Assembly: GCA_003538525.1 (NCBI GenBank)
Contig: DPRZ01000018.1
Location: 1-6,496 of the forward strand
Source: Neisseriales bacterium
GTDB taxonomy: Bacteria; Pseudomonadota; Gammaproteobacteria; Burkholderiales; UBA11063
Direction of reading: 5' to 3'
DNA length: 6,496 bases
In this document: one piece after another, positions 1-5,639 of the stretch
How the letters are laid out: each line of letters opens with the position of its first letter
Position numbering within the stretch: position 1 is the stretch's first letter
Made by a program: the position numbers and the translations under genes
Notes under the pieces: generated by a model
The model's database searches: none
The model's input: only the letters and a program-made list of their open reading frames with translations
Told to the model about the DNA's origin: nothing

Positions 1-73
1 CTAAAGGTTCTTGTGAAATATGTGGTGCTAAGGCATCAATTGCATATGGTAATTGTGGCAGAGTGTGTTCCAT
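1..73 (-). CDS. sodB: Fe-superoxide dismutase, N-terminal fragment (cut by left edge)
   Basis: Only the first 24 codons lie in the window, read leftward from an ATG at 73-71. They translate to MEHTLPQLPYAIDALAPHIS followed by QEPL. This matches the N-terminus of the Fe/Mn superoxide dismutase family (pattern TLPxLPYAxDALAPHIS), and the MEHTLP opening is the form I remember from betaproteobacterial Fe-type enzymes. The enzyme dismutates superoxide to O2 and H2O2 in the cytoplasm. All metal ligands lie further along, outside the window, so the Fe versus Mn assignment rests on the N-terminus only. An AAAGGA ribosome-binding site (plus-strand tccttt, 81-86) sits 7 bases before the ATG. The gene is divergent from coaD. 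An ATG two codons upstream in another frame hits a stop after 17 codons and is not the start. Confidence 0.88.
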   Translation of the reverse strand, partial: MEHTLPQLPYAIDALAPHISQEPL

Positions 74-92
74 AAGGTCATCCTTTATTTAA

Positions 93-111
93 AATAATGA
101 TAATAATAAGT
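93..111 (+). promoter_or_regulatory. Fur-box-like operator upstream of sodB
   Basis: The 19 bases AATAATGATAATAATAAGT match the classic Fur box GATAATGATAATCATTATC at 14 of 19 positions, including 11 consecutive matches. Read as hexamers it is AATAAT-GATAAT-AATAAG, three consecutive GATAAT-like units. It lies 20 bases before the sodB start codon and overlaps the candidate -10 box, a place where Fe-Fur could repress. Iron control of sodB is well known in proteobacteria, though in E. coli it works largely through the RyhB RNA. Poly-AT composition makes a chance match possible. Confidence 0.45.
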
Positions 112-122
112 TTAACAGGCAA
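94..122 (-). promoter_or_regulatory. Candidate sodB promoter
   Basis: On the minus strand TTGCCT (plus positions 117-122) is followed after 17 bases by CATTAT (plus positions 94-99). These match the sigma-70 boxes TTGACA and TATAAT in 4 of 6 positions each. The location, just upstream of the sodB ribosome-binding site, is sensible. The Fur-like element lies over the spacer and -10 box. The region is A+T-rich, so chance matches are easy; this is a tentative call. Confidence 0.3.
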
Positions 123-156
123 TAGTTTACCATACTAAGTGGTCTTTGCTGTGAGA

Positions 157-201
157 TTTACACTAAATTTATCAATTATCTAGTGAATTGTAGCTTACAA
201 T
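157..201 (+). promoter_or_regulatory. Possible coaD promoter region
   Basis: Two weak sigma-70 arrangements are visible. TTTACA (157-162, 5 of 6 to TTGACA) is followed after 16 bases by TCTAGT (179-184, 4 of 6). Separately, TACAAT (196-201, 5 of 6 to TATAAT) has no good -35. If the second is used, transcription would begin near 208, downstream of the ATG at 203, which would fit translation from the ATG at 230. Neither is strong. Confidence 0.25.
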
Positions 202-216
202 AATGCAATTAATCTT

Positions 217-221
217 AAAGG
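217..221 (+). promoter_or_regulatory. Ribosome-binding site that sets the coaD start
   Basis: AAAGG lies 8 bases before the ATG at 230. The in-frame ATG at 203 has no purine-rich sequence at a suitable distance, and the nine extra residues it would add (MQLILKAKN) have no counterpart in the family as I know it. Confidence 0.65.
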
Positions 222-229
222 CTAAAAAT

Positions 230-742
230 ATGACCAAAGCAATCTATGCTGGCAGTTTCGATCCGATTACCAACGGGCATTTATGGGTGATTGATAAAGC
301 TGCGACAATTTTTGATGAATTGGTCGTTGCCGTTGGTGATAACCCAGGGAAAAATTATACTTTTTCGATGGATGAACGAGTGGGTCTATTAAAGAAAACG
401 CTAATTAAGTATAAAAATATTAAAATAGATCAGTTTAGTGGCGAATTCTTGGTGAATTATGCCTTAAATGAACAAGCGAGCTTTATTGTTCGCGGAATTA
501 GAAATAATCAAGATTATGAATTTGAAAAAACCTTACGTTATGTTAATTCTGATGTATGTTCCTCAATTGACGCGATTTTTTTGATTCCACCACGCGATTT
601 TGCTGAAGTGTCATCTAGCCTAGTAAAGGGATTTGTAGGGACTAAAGGTTGGCAACAGATTGTTGCAAAATATGTTCCAGAGATAGTTTTGGATAAATTA
701 ATAAATAAATATGAAGAGGAAGTTAATGCAAAACGTAAATGA
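230..742 (+). CDS. coaD: Phosphopantetheine adenylyltransferase (CoaD)
   Basis: This 170-residue cytoplasmic enzyme transfers AMP from ATP to 4'-phosphopantetheine, making dephospho-CoA, the penultimate step of coenzyme A synthesis. E. coli CoaD is 159 residues, so the length fits. Visible motifs, numbered from the ATG at 230: the nucleotidyltransferase signature GSFDPITNGH (8-17, with the T/HxGH motif as TNGH), Lys41 in NPGK, the RGIRNNQDYEFE block (88-99; Arg88 and Arg91 match E. coli substrate-binding arginines), and the SSSLVK motif (128-133) that contacts ATP. Several positions differ from the commonest CoaD form: GHLWVID in place of GHLDIV-like sequence, and GTKGW after SSSLVK. It is therefore a divergent subtype but has all key residues. 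The start at 230 is chosen for its AAAGG site. The last 17 bases overlap the next gene, pointing to an operon. Confidence 0.93.
   Translation: MTKAIYAGSFDPITNGHLWVIDKAATIFDELVVAVGDNPGKNYTFSMDERVGLLKKTLIKYKNIKIDQFSGEFLVNYALNEQASFIVRGIRNNQDYEFEKTLRYVNSDVCSSIDAIFLIPPRDFAEVSSSLVKGFVGTKGWQQIVAKYVPEIVLDKLINKYEEEVNAKRK
715..720 (+). promoter_or_regulatory. Ribosome-binding site inside the coaD 3' end
   Basis: AGAGGA ends 5 bases before the ATG at 726 and lies within the last codons of coaD. It favours 726 over the in-frame ATG at 711 as the methyltransferase start, and suggests the two genes are translated in a coupled manner. Confidence 0.6.
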
Positions 743-1982
743 TAGTATGGTTCGTAATTGTGCAAAATTGTTAGCTCAGGTTCTTGAGTTTGAACATCCC
801 GCAGATGCGCTATTGTCTAAATTTTTTCGTGAAAATCGTAAACTAGGTTTGAAAGATCGCAATGTGATTGCTGAGACTATCTATACGATTTTACGCCATT
901 ATATTAAGTTGACCAAAGTCGTGGTAGCTAAAAATTCATTTACCTTGATTGGTTATACGTGGGTTAAATTGCTTGGGGTTGGGCGTCATGAAATTCGTGA
1001 ATTGCGAACAATTAATTTGGGTGAATTAGATAAATTACCCGAGTTAGACATGAATGTGGTTGAATTACCTGCATGGGTTATTCAACGTTTGTCAGCTAAT
1101 TTAACGACGGATGAAATTACTGAATTAGCTAAAGCCATGACTAAGCAAGCTCCGTTGACGTTGCGTGTAAACACCATCAAAACCAGCCGCAATGATGTTT
1201 TGGCTGCGTTTGCAGAGCAAGGCATTAAAGTTAAGCCAACGCTACTTTCGCCGTATGGTGTCAAACTGAATGATCGAGCAGCATTGATAAAAAACGAATT
1301 ATTTTTGCAGGGTTTAATTGAAGTTCAAGATGAGGCTAGTCAATTAGCTGGACTCTTACTTGAGCCTAAACGCGGTGATATGGTGGTTGATTTTTGTGCT
1401 GGCAGTGGCGGCAAAACCTTGCTATTTGGTATGTTAATGAAAAATAGTGGTCGTATTTATGCGTTTGATGTAAATGAACGACGTTTAGGAAATCTTACCC
1501 CACGATTAGCTCGTTCTGGTTTATCAAATGTTTATCCGCAACTAATCGCGAGCGAAAATGATTCGAAGCTTAAACGCTTGGCAGAAAAAATGGATCGGGT
1601 CTTTGTTGATGCACCCTGTTTGGGCTTAGGGACGTTACGCCGCAACCCAGATTTAAAATTTCGTCAAAATGAACAAGGCTTAGCTGAAATAAATGTTAAA
1701 CAATTAGACATTTTAACTGCTGCAAGTCGCTTGGTGAAACCTGGTGGAGTGTTGGTTTATGCGACATGTAGTATTTTACGTGCGGAAAATCAGGATGTCG
1801 TTGAAAATTTCTTATCTGAGCATGCAGAGTTTGAAATAATTGAGGTTAAGCAGGTGCTTAAGAATTTGGATTTAGTGCTGAAAGATCAGCGCTATTTAGA
1901 ACTTAGTCCAGTGACGCATGATACCGATGGTTTTTTTGCCTGCATAATGCAAAAAAGTATTAATGAACCTACATCGCTTTAA
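726..1982 (+). CDS. RsmB/NOP-family rRNA cytosine-C5 methyltransferase
   Basis: This 418-residue SAM-dependent RNA m5C methyltransferase most likely acts on 16S rRNA (RsmB makes m5C967). Numbered from the ATG at 726, roughly residues 1-135 look like the NusB-type RNA-binding domain seen in RsmB. The catalytic core follows: QDEASQLA (201-208), SAM motif I DFCAGSGGKT (222-231), acidic ribose contact in AFDVNERR (Asp248), motif IV DAPC (295-298, Cys298), motif VI ATCS (346-349, Cys348), and the C-terminal DGFF block (401-404). Both cysteines of the two-cysteine m5C mechanism are present. Length is close to E. coli RsmB (429). Motif I reads CAGSGGKT where E. coli RsmB has CAAPGGKT, a variant I associate with a betaproteobacterial branch; it may be a paralogue rather than RsmB itself, so no symbol is given. 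The start overlaps coaD by 17 bases. Confidence 0.87.
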   Translation: MQNVNDSMVRNCAKLLAQVLEFEHPADALLSKFFRENRKLGLKDRNVIAETIYTILRHYIKLTKVVVAKNSFTLIGYTWVKLLGVGRHEIRELRTINLGELDKLPELDMNVVELPAWVIQRLSANLTTDEITELAKAMTKQAPLTLRVNTIKTSRNDVLAAFAEQGIKVKPTLLSPYGVKLNDRAALIKNELFLQGLIEVQDEASQLAGLLLEPKRGDMVVDFCAGSGGKTLLFGMLMKNSGRIYAFDVNERRLGNLTPRLARSGLSNVYPQLIASENDSKLKRLAEKMDRVFVDAPCLGLGTLRRNPDLKFRQNEQGLAEINVKQLDILTAASRLVKPGGVLVYATCSILRAENQDVVENFLSEHAEFEIIEVKQVLKNLDLVLKDQRYLELSPVTHDTDGFFACIMQKSINEPTSL

Positions 1983-2019
1983 GGTTTTTAGTTAAAATCA
2001 TAGTCTCGTGTATAAATTT

Positions 2020-2023
2020 GGAG
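2020..2023 (+). promoter_or_regulatory. Ribosome-binding site that sets the transporter start
   Basis: GGAG lies 8 bases before the ATG at 2032. An in-frame GTG at 2008 would add eight residues but has no purine-rich site in front of it. Confidence 0.6.
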
Positions 2024-2031
2024 ATATAGAG

Positions 2032-3330
2032 ATGTTAGTGATTCAAAGTTTTATTGGGTTTTTCTTTCTGATAGCAATTGCTTTTTTTATGTCAGAAAAT
2101 AAGAAAGCCATTAATTGGAAGTTAATATTGACTGCATTTATAATGCAAAATGTATTATTCTTGTTAATTCGTTATGTTCCTGCCGTTAATTATCTTTTGC
2201 AAGGCTTATCTACAGGACTTTTAAACTTCATGGATTATGCCAATGAGGGTGCTGGATTTGTATTCGGTAGCTTAGTGGATAAATCTAAAAATGGTTTTAT
2301 TTTTGCCTTAGTGGTTGTGCCAACCATTGTGTTTTTTGGCTCGGTGATTTCTTTGCTGTATTTCTTTGGAATTATGCAGCGCGTGATTGTATTTTTGGCT
2401 TTTCTATTACGGAAAACAATTAGACTTTCAGGTGTTGAGAGTTTAGTTGTAATTGCCGATATTTTTCTTGGTCAATCTGAGGGACCAATGGTTATTGGAC
2501 CGTATGTAGCTAAAATGACTCGTTCAGAATTAGCCTGCGCCTTAGTTGCTGGTTTAGCTAATTTGTCTGGTTCAACCTTAGGAATTTATTTAAGCTTCTT
2601 AGGTGGTGGTGATCGTGCGCAAGAAATGGTATTTGCCCAATCATTGTTAACCGCAACCTTTATGAATGCTTGTTCGGCGATAGTTTTTGCCAAAATATTC
2701 TTTCCTGAGACTGAATATGACAAGATTATGGATACTTCACATATTAAAGTGGGTGGTATGCAAGCTGATAGCGCAATTGAAGCAATTATGCATGGTGCGT
2801 TCACAGGGGTTAAAATCGGGGTTGCGATTTGTGCCGCTTTGATGGCAGTAATTCCTTTAGTTCATGCAATTGATGGTATTTTGATGTGGGTTGGTGGTTT
2901 AATCAACATTAATGTATGGATTGAAAGCATGTCGAATAAAGCTTTTGCTGGTTTGTCGCTTGAGTTCATTTTTGGTTTAATTTTTAGATTCTTTGCCTTC
3001 TTTATGGGAATTAGCTGGAATGAAACCCTTCAAGTTGGTAGCTTGCTTGGTCAGAAAGTGGCTATTAATGAGTTTGTGGCTTATATGAGTTTGGGGCAAA
3101 TGAAAGCTGCGGGTTTATTATCAGCGAACTCCATATTTATTTCAACTTTTGCTTTAGCTAGTTTTTCAAATTTCTCATCGATTGGAATTTCATTAGGTGC
3201 ATTCTCTGCATTAGCACCAGGTCGTCAATCTGATTTAGCAAGTATGGGATTTAAAGCCTTATTTGCTGCGATTATGGCTGGTTTTATGACTGCTACTGTT
3301 GCTGGTTTCTGGCATAATATCTTGGGATAG
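2032..3330 (+). CDS. Concentrative nucleoside transporter (CNT/NupC family)
   Basis: This 432-residue, very hydrophobic inner-membrane protein is a symporter importing nucleosides with Na+ or H+. Residues are numbered from the ATG at 2032. The N-terminal third has three hydrophobic segments. The first substrate half-site is DIFLGQSEGP (143-152), matching the family NIFxGQTExP. The second half-site is NEFVAY (346-351, Glu347) plus FSNFSSIGI (378-386). In Vibrio cholerae CNT the equivalent Gln154, Thr155, Glu156, Glu332, Phe366, Asn368 and Ser371 bind the nucleoside; here all are kept except Thr to Ser. KMTRSEL (162-168) and FFPETE (223-228) are further family blocks. Asn149, an Na+ ligand in V. 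cholerae CNT, is Asp143 here. The 49-base gap after the methyltransferase gene has no evident terminator or convincing promoter, so read-through is likely. A strong terminator follows. NupC-like, but specificity and coupling ion are not readable. Confidence 0.9.
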   Translation: MLVIQSFIGFFFLIAIAFFMSENKKAINWKLILTAFIMQNVLFLLIRYVPAVNYLLQGLSTGLLNFMDYANEGAGFVFGSLVDKSKNGFIFALVVVPTIVFFGSVISLLYFFGIMQRVIVFLAFLLRKTIRLSGVESLVVIADIFLGQSEGPMVIGPYVAKMTRSELACALVAGLANLSGSTLGIYLSFLGGGDRAQEMVFAQSLLTATFMNACSAIVFAKIFFPETEYDKIMDTSHIKVGGMQADSAIEAIMHGAFTGVKIGVAICAALMAVIPLVHAIDGILMWVGGLININVWIESMSNKAFAGLSLEFIFGLIFRFFAFFMGISWNETLQVGSLLGQKVAINEFVAYMSLGQMKAAGLLSANSIFISTFALASFSNFSSIGISLGAFSALAPGRQSDLASMGFKALFAAIMAGFMTATVAGFWHNILG

Positions 3331-3346
3331 ATTTGTTGAATACAAA

Positions 3347-3380
3347 ATAAAAAATGATGGCGGATGCCATCATTTTTTAT
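3347..3380 (+). terminator. Rho-independent terminator after the transporter gene
   Basis: A perfect inverted repeat with 15-base arms (3347-3361 and 3366-3380) encloses the four-base loop GGAT. The core arm is TGATGGC / GCCATCA, followed by a run of six T's (3373-3378) that pairs with A's on the left. It lies 16 bases after the stop codon. The A-run on the left would allow termination from the minus strand too, but no minus-strand gene lies to the right in this window. It separates the housekeeping unit from the hydrogenase operon. Confidence 0.92.
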
Positions 3381-3432
3381 GATTTAATCAAACACCTTTA
3401 AGTGATTTAATGAATTATTTAAGGGACGTTTC

Positions 3433-3458
3433 AATATGACTATTAAATAAGTCGTATT
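3433..3458. repeat. Imperfect inverted repeat, possible operator
   Basis: AATATGACT (3433-3441) and AGTCGTATT (3450-3458) are reverse complements except at one position, which would be a G-U pair in RNA. The spacer is eight A/T bases. There is no T-run after it and the arms are short, so it is not a terminator. Its position about 120 bases before the -10 box fits an activator site or nothing at all. Confidence 0.35.
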
Positions 3459-3495
3459 TAGTGATTGAGCGTTGCTGCTTATATGCGCCCAGATG

Positions 3496-3529
3496 AATAG
3501 TTTAATCTGTGGTAAATAGTTTACTATTT
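3496..3529 (+). repeat. Tandem AATAGTTTA elements, 19-base spacing
   Basis: AATAGTTTA occurs at 3496-3504 and again at 3515-3523, a spacing of 19 bases or nearly two helical turns. The second copy is part of a small palindrome: GTAAA-TAG-TTTAC (3512-3524) and AAATAG-TTTA-CTATTT (3514-3529). A third copy, with the longer match AATAGTTTAC, lies at 121-130 between sodB and coaD. Repeated sites at helical spacing suggest regulator binding, but A+T richness weakens the case. Confidence 0.35.
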
Positions 3530-3576
3530 CAGTGTGTTAAGATTACTAAAATAAACTTACTTTTGAGGTGGCTATC

Positions 3577-3585
3577 TGCTATAAT
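3577..3585 (+). promoter_or_regulatory. Extended -10 promoter for the hydrogenase operon
   Basis: TGCTATAAT combines a perfect -10 box (3580-3585) with the extended TGN motif. At a 17-base spacing the -35 position (3557-3562, TTACTT) is a poor match, as is common for extended -10 or activator-dependent promoters. Transcription would start near 3592, giving a leader of about 80 bases before hydB. Confidence 0.55.
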
Positions 3586-3600
3586 AATGGCACTAAGATG

Positions 3601-3634
3601 GTTGCTCTAATTTGTTTAATTTAGTTACAGCAAC
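3601..3634 (+). other. Possible leader hairpin in the hydB 5' untranslated region
   Basis: GTTGCT (3601-3606) pairs with AGCAAC (3629-3634), and CTAA (3607-3610) can pair with TTAG (3621-3624), leaving a four-base bulge on the right arm and a ten-base loop. It lies inside the predicted leader, well before the ribosome-binding site. It resembles no riboswitch I recognise. Confidence 0.25.
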
Positions 3635-3658
3635 AATAAATAAGTTTTTTAATCAACT

Positions 3659-3663
3659 GGGAG
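3659..3663 (+). promoter_or_regulatory. Ribosome-binding site that sets the hydB start
   Basis: GGGAG lies 8 bases before the ATG at 3672. The frame remains open upstream to a TTG at 3612, but that codon has no such site in front and its extension does not look like the family. Confidence 0.7.
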
Positions 3664-3671
3664 TAGGCTTT

Positions 3672-4769
3672 ATGAGTCACTATTATTTTTTACCACATCA
3701 ACGAATTGATGATATGTTGGATGCTTTAAAGAGCGATGGTTACAATTGTGTAGCACCTCGTCATCATGATGGAGCAATCAATTATGACACTTTGAATAAA
3801 GCGTCGGAATTACCTTGGGGTTTTCATGATGAACAAGCACCTGGGCATTATGCAGTTAAAAAAACTGATCATCAACATGCTTTTGGTTTTGTTCTACCAA
3901 CCACGTCTGTTAAGCCAATGTTATTTAAAGCCAAAGAAAATGTTTGGAAAGTTGCACGCAATGAAGCTGGTAAATTAGCTTTTGAACCAATTGTAGAATT
4001 TGATAAAATTGCAGTTTTTGGTGTGCGTCCTTGTGATTTACGTGGAATTGAAATTCAAGATCGCGTATTTATGGGTAATTCATATAATGACGTTCGCTAT
4101 GTAAAACGTCGTGAAAATCAATTTTTGATTGCTATGAACTGTACAAAATCGCATTCAAATTGTTTTTGTACGGCTTTAGGTGATTCACCACAAGCGGACA
4201 AAGGCTTTGATTTGGCGATGACGGAATTAGATGGTGAAGGTTTTGTGGTTGAAATTGGCTCTGAAAAAGGTCGCAAATTAATTGATCAATTGAATTTAGT
4301 TGCTTCAAGCGGCGGACAAGCCCAAAAAGCTTTAGCGCGCATTGAATATGCTGCAGATGGTCAAAGAAAAACTTTACCACCGATTAAAGAAGTTGAAGCT
4401 AAATTAATGGCTAATCTTGAACATCCACAATGGGATGATGTAGCAAGTCGTTGTTTATCTTGCGGTAGTTGTACCCAAGTTTGCCCAACTTGTTTTTGCC
4501 ATACTGAACGCGATGAACCAAATGTGCTTGGTACTGAAACCAATCATACGCGCGAATGGGATTCATGTTTCAGCATTGATCATAGTTACACCCATGGTGA
4601 TACTTACCGCGCTGAACCAAAATATCGTTATCGTCAATGGTTAACCCATAAATTCTCGACTTGGCGTGAGCAGTTCCGCACCAAAGGTTGTGTTGGTTGT
4701 GGTCGTTGTGTAACTTGGTGTCCCGTGAAAATTGATGTCGTGGACGAAATTAACGCAATTTGTAAGTAA
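3672..4769 (+). CDS. hydB: Group 3b [NiFe] hydrogenase, iron-sulfur beta subunit
   Basis: This 365-residue cytoplasmic Fe-S protein carries electrons between the hydrogenase module (HydDA) and the flavin subunit HydG. Numbered from the ATG at 3672, the N-terminal half contains the family block FGVRPCD (116-122) and NCTKSHSNCFC (156-166). The C-terminal half holds two [4Fe-4S] motifs: CLSCGSCTQVC (Cys261, 264, 267, 271), extended by PTCFC (Cys274, 276), and CVGCGRCVTWCP (Cys340, 343, 346, 350). This layout is that of sulfhydrogenase beta chains (4Fe-4S dicluster, Pyrococcus furiosus HydB), and the length fits. Identification is strengthened by the gene order beta-gamma-delta-alpha. It is first in the operon, after its own extended -10 promoter, and ends 11 bases before hydG. 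In P. furiosus the complex also shows sulfur-reducing activity, which cannot be inferred here. Confidence 0.92.
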   Translation: MSHYYFLPHQRIDDMLDALKSDGYNCVAPRHHDGAINYDTLNKASELPWGFHDEQAPGHYAVKKTDHQHAFGFVLPTTSVKPMLFKAKENVWKVARNEAGKLAFEPIVEFDKIAVFGVRPCDLRGIEIQDRVFMGNSYNDVRYVKRRENQFLIAMNCTKSHSNCFCTALGDSPQADKGFDLAMTELDGEGFVVEIGSEKGRKLIDQLNLVASSGGQAQKALARIEYAADGQRKTLPPIKEVEAKLMANLEHPQWDDVASRCLSCGSCTQVCPTCFCHTERDEPNVLGTETNHTREWDSCFSIDHSYTHGDTYRAEPKYRYRQWLTHKFSTWREQFRTKGCVGCGRCVTWCPVKIDVVDEINAICK

Positions 4770-4780
4770 GAGAGAGAATT

Positions 4781-5638
4781 ATGTTATATACAAATGATGC
4801 TTATACGCCATATGAGGCGGAAGTTGTTGAATTTATCAAAGAACATCATGATATTTTTACAATTCGTGTAAAATTTACTGACCCTGAAATGGACAAAAAA
4901 TACGTTTTCCGTCCTGGTCAATTTAATATGATTTATTTATATGGTGTTGGCGAAGTTGCGATTTCAATTGTAAATGATCGCAATCATCAAGCTGGACGTT
5001 TCGAACACACGATTCAAGTGGTTGGTCGGATTACTAAAGGTATGATGAAACTGCAAACTGGTGACAAAATTGGTATTCGTGGTCCATTTGGAACAGCATG
5101 GCCAATGGAAGAAGCTAAGGGCAAAGATGTTATTATCGTAACCGGTGGTTTGGGTAATGCGCCGTTAGTTGCAGCTACTGAAGAAGTGCTTAAAAACCGT
5201 GAACAATATGGTAAATTAAGAGTCTTGCATGGAATTCGTTCTTCAGATTTATTGATTTATGATGAAATGTACACACGTTGGAATAACTCGCCTGAAACAC
5301 AAGTTTTAATGGCAACCAGTAATGCTGATCCAGTTGATAATGGTAAATGGACTTGGGGCAAAGGATTTGTGACTAATTTCATTCCTGAATTAGGTGTGGA
5401 TTATGCTAATTCTATCGTGATGACGGTTGGTCCAGAACCAATGATGATTGGGGTTGCTAAAGCATTTATCGCAGCTGGGGTTAAACCTGAAAATGTATAT
5501 GTTAGTATTGAACGTAGCATGAAGTGTGCAATTGGTCACTGTGGTCATTGCCAATTAGGCGCTCAATTTGTTTGTAAAGATGGTGCAGTGTATCCGTATC
5601 CAGCTTGCGAAGAGTTATTAAAAGTGAAAGGACTATAA
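4781..5638 (+). CDS. hydG: Group 3b [NiFe] hydrogenase, FAD/NAD(P)-binding gamma subunit
   Basis: This 285-residue flavoprotein is the site where NADP(H) or NAD(H) exchanges electrons with the hydrogenase. Domain order: FAD-binding barrel with RPGQF (44-48) and GVGEVAISI (55-63); GPFG (101-104); the pyridine-nucleotide domain with VTGGLGNAPL (120-129) and GPEPMM (217-222); and a C-terminal [2Fe-2S] motif with Cys249, Cys254, Cys257 and Cys265 in the pattern CxxxxCxxC-x7-C. This is the ferredoxin-NADP reductase / PyrK-like fold expected of the gamma chain. NADP preference is usual for group 3b but I cannot confirm it from sequence. A modest purine-rich site (AGAGAG, 4771-4776) precedes the ATG. 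Its stop is one base before hydD. The name follows P. furiosus and should not be confused with HydG, the radical-SAM maturase of [FeFe] hydrogenases. Confidence 0.92.
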   Translation: MLYTNDAYTPYEAEVVEFIKEHHDIFTIRVKFTDPEMDKKYVFRPGQFNMIYLYGVGEVAISIVNDRNHQAGRFEHTIQVVGRITKGMMKLQTGDKIGIRGPFGTAWPMEEAKGKDVIIVTGGLGNAPLVAATEEVLKNREQYGKLRVLHGIRSSDLLIYDEMYTRWNNSPETQVLMATSNADPVDNGKWTWGKGFVTNFIPELGVDYANSIVMTVGPEPMMIGVAKAFIAAGVKPENVYVSIERSMKCAIGHCGHCQLGAQFVCKDGAVYPYPACEELLKVKGL

Positions 5639-5639
5639 A

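Larger units (their letters stand above)
3381..3671 (+). other. Non-coding regulatory region upstream of the hydrogenase operon
   Basis: These roughly 290 bases hold no convincing gene on either strand. From left to right they carry: an imperfect inverted repeat (3433-3458), two copies of AATAGTTTA with a palindromic extension (3496-3529), an extended -10 promoter (3577-3585), a possible leader hairpin (3601-3634), and the hydB ribosome-binding site (3659-3663). The length is large relative to the other gaps in the window, which fits a controlled promoter. Confidence 0.7.

Noticed and set aside
203..229. Longer CoaD from the ATG at 203
   Set aside because: No ribosome-binding site, and the CoaD family normally begins just before the (Y)xGSFDP motif, as the ATG at 230 gives.
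538..765. Minus-strand open frames inside real genes (538-765, 1082-1264, 2586-2804, 4132-4380, 4361-4543)
   Set aside because: All lie opposite genes with clear family motifs, have no ribosome-binding site worth naming and give no recognisable protein.
3563..3585. TTGAGG as the -35 box for TATAAT at 3580
   Set aside because: The spacer would be 11 bases, far below the usual 16-18.
3381..3600. FNR/ANR box for anaerobic control of the hydrogenase
   Set aside because: Half-sites such as ATCAA occur (3387-3391), but none has a matching partner at the required spacing.
3588..3606. Sigma-54-like promoter: TGGCAC followed by TTGCT
   Set aside because: The two boxes are separated by eight bases instead of five, so the GG and GC pairs are 15 rather than 12 apart. 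Sigma-54 promoters rarely tolerate that.
3612..3671. Longer HydB from a TTG start at 3612
   Set aside because: No ribosome-binding site precedes it, the twenty added residues do not look like the family, and a good GGGAG site favours the ATG at 3672.
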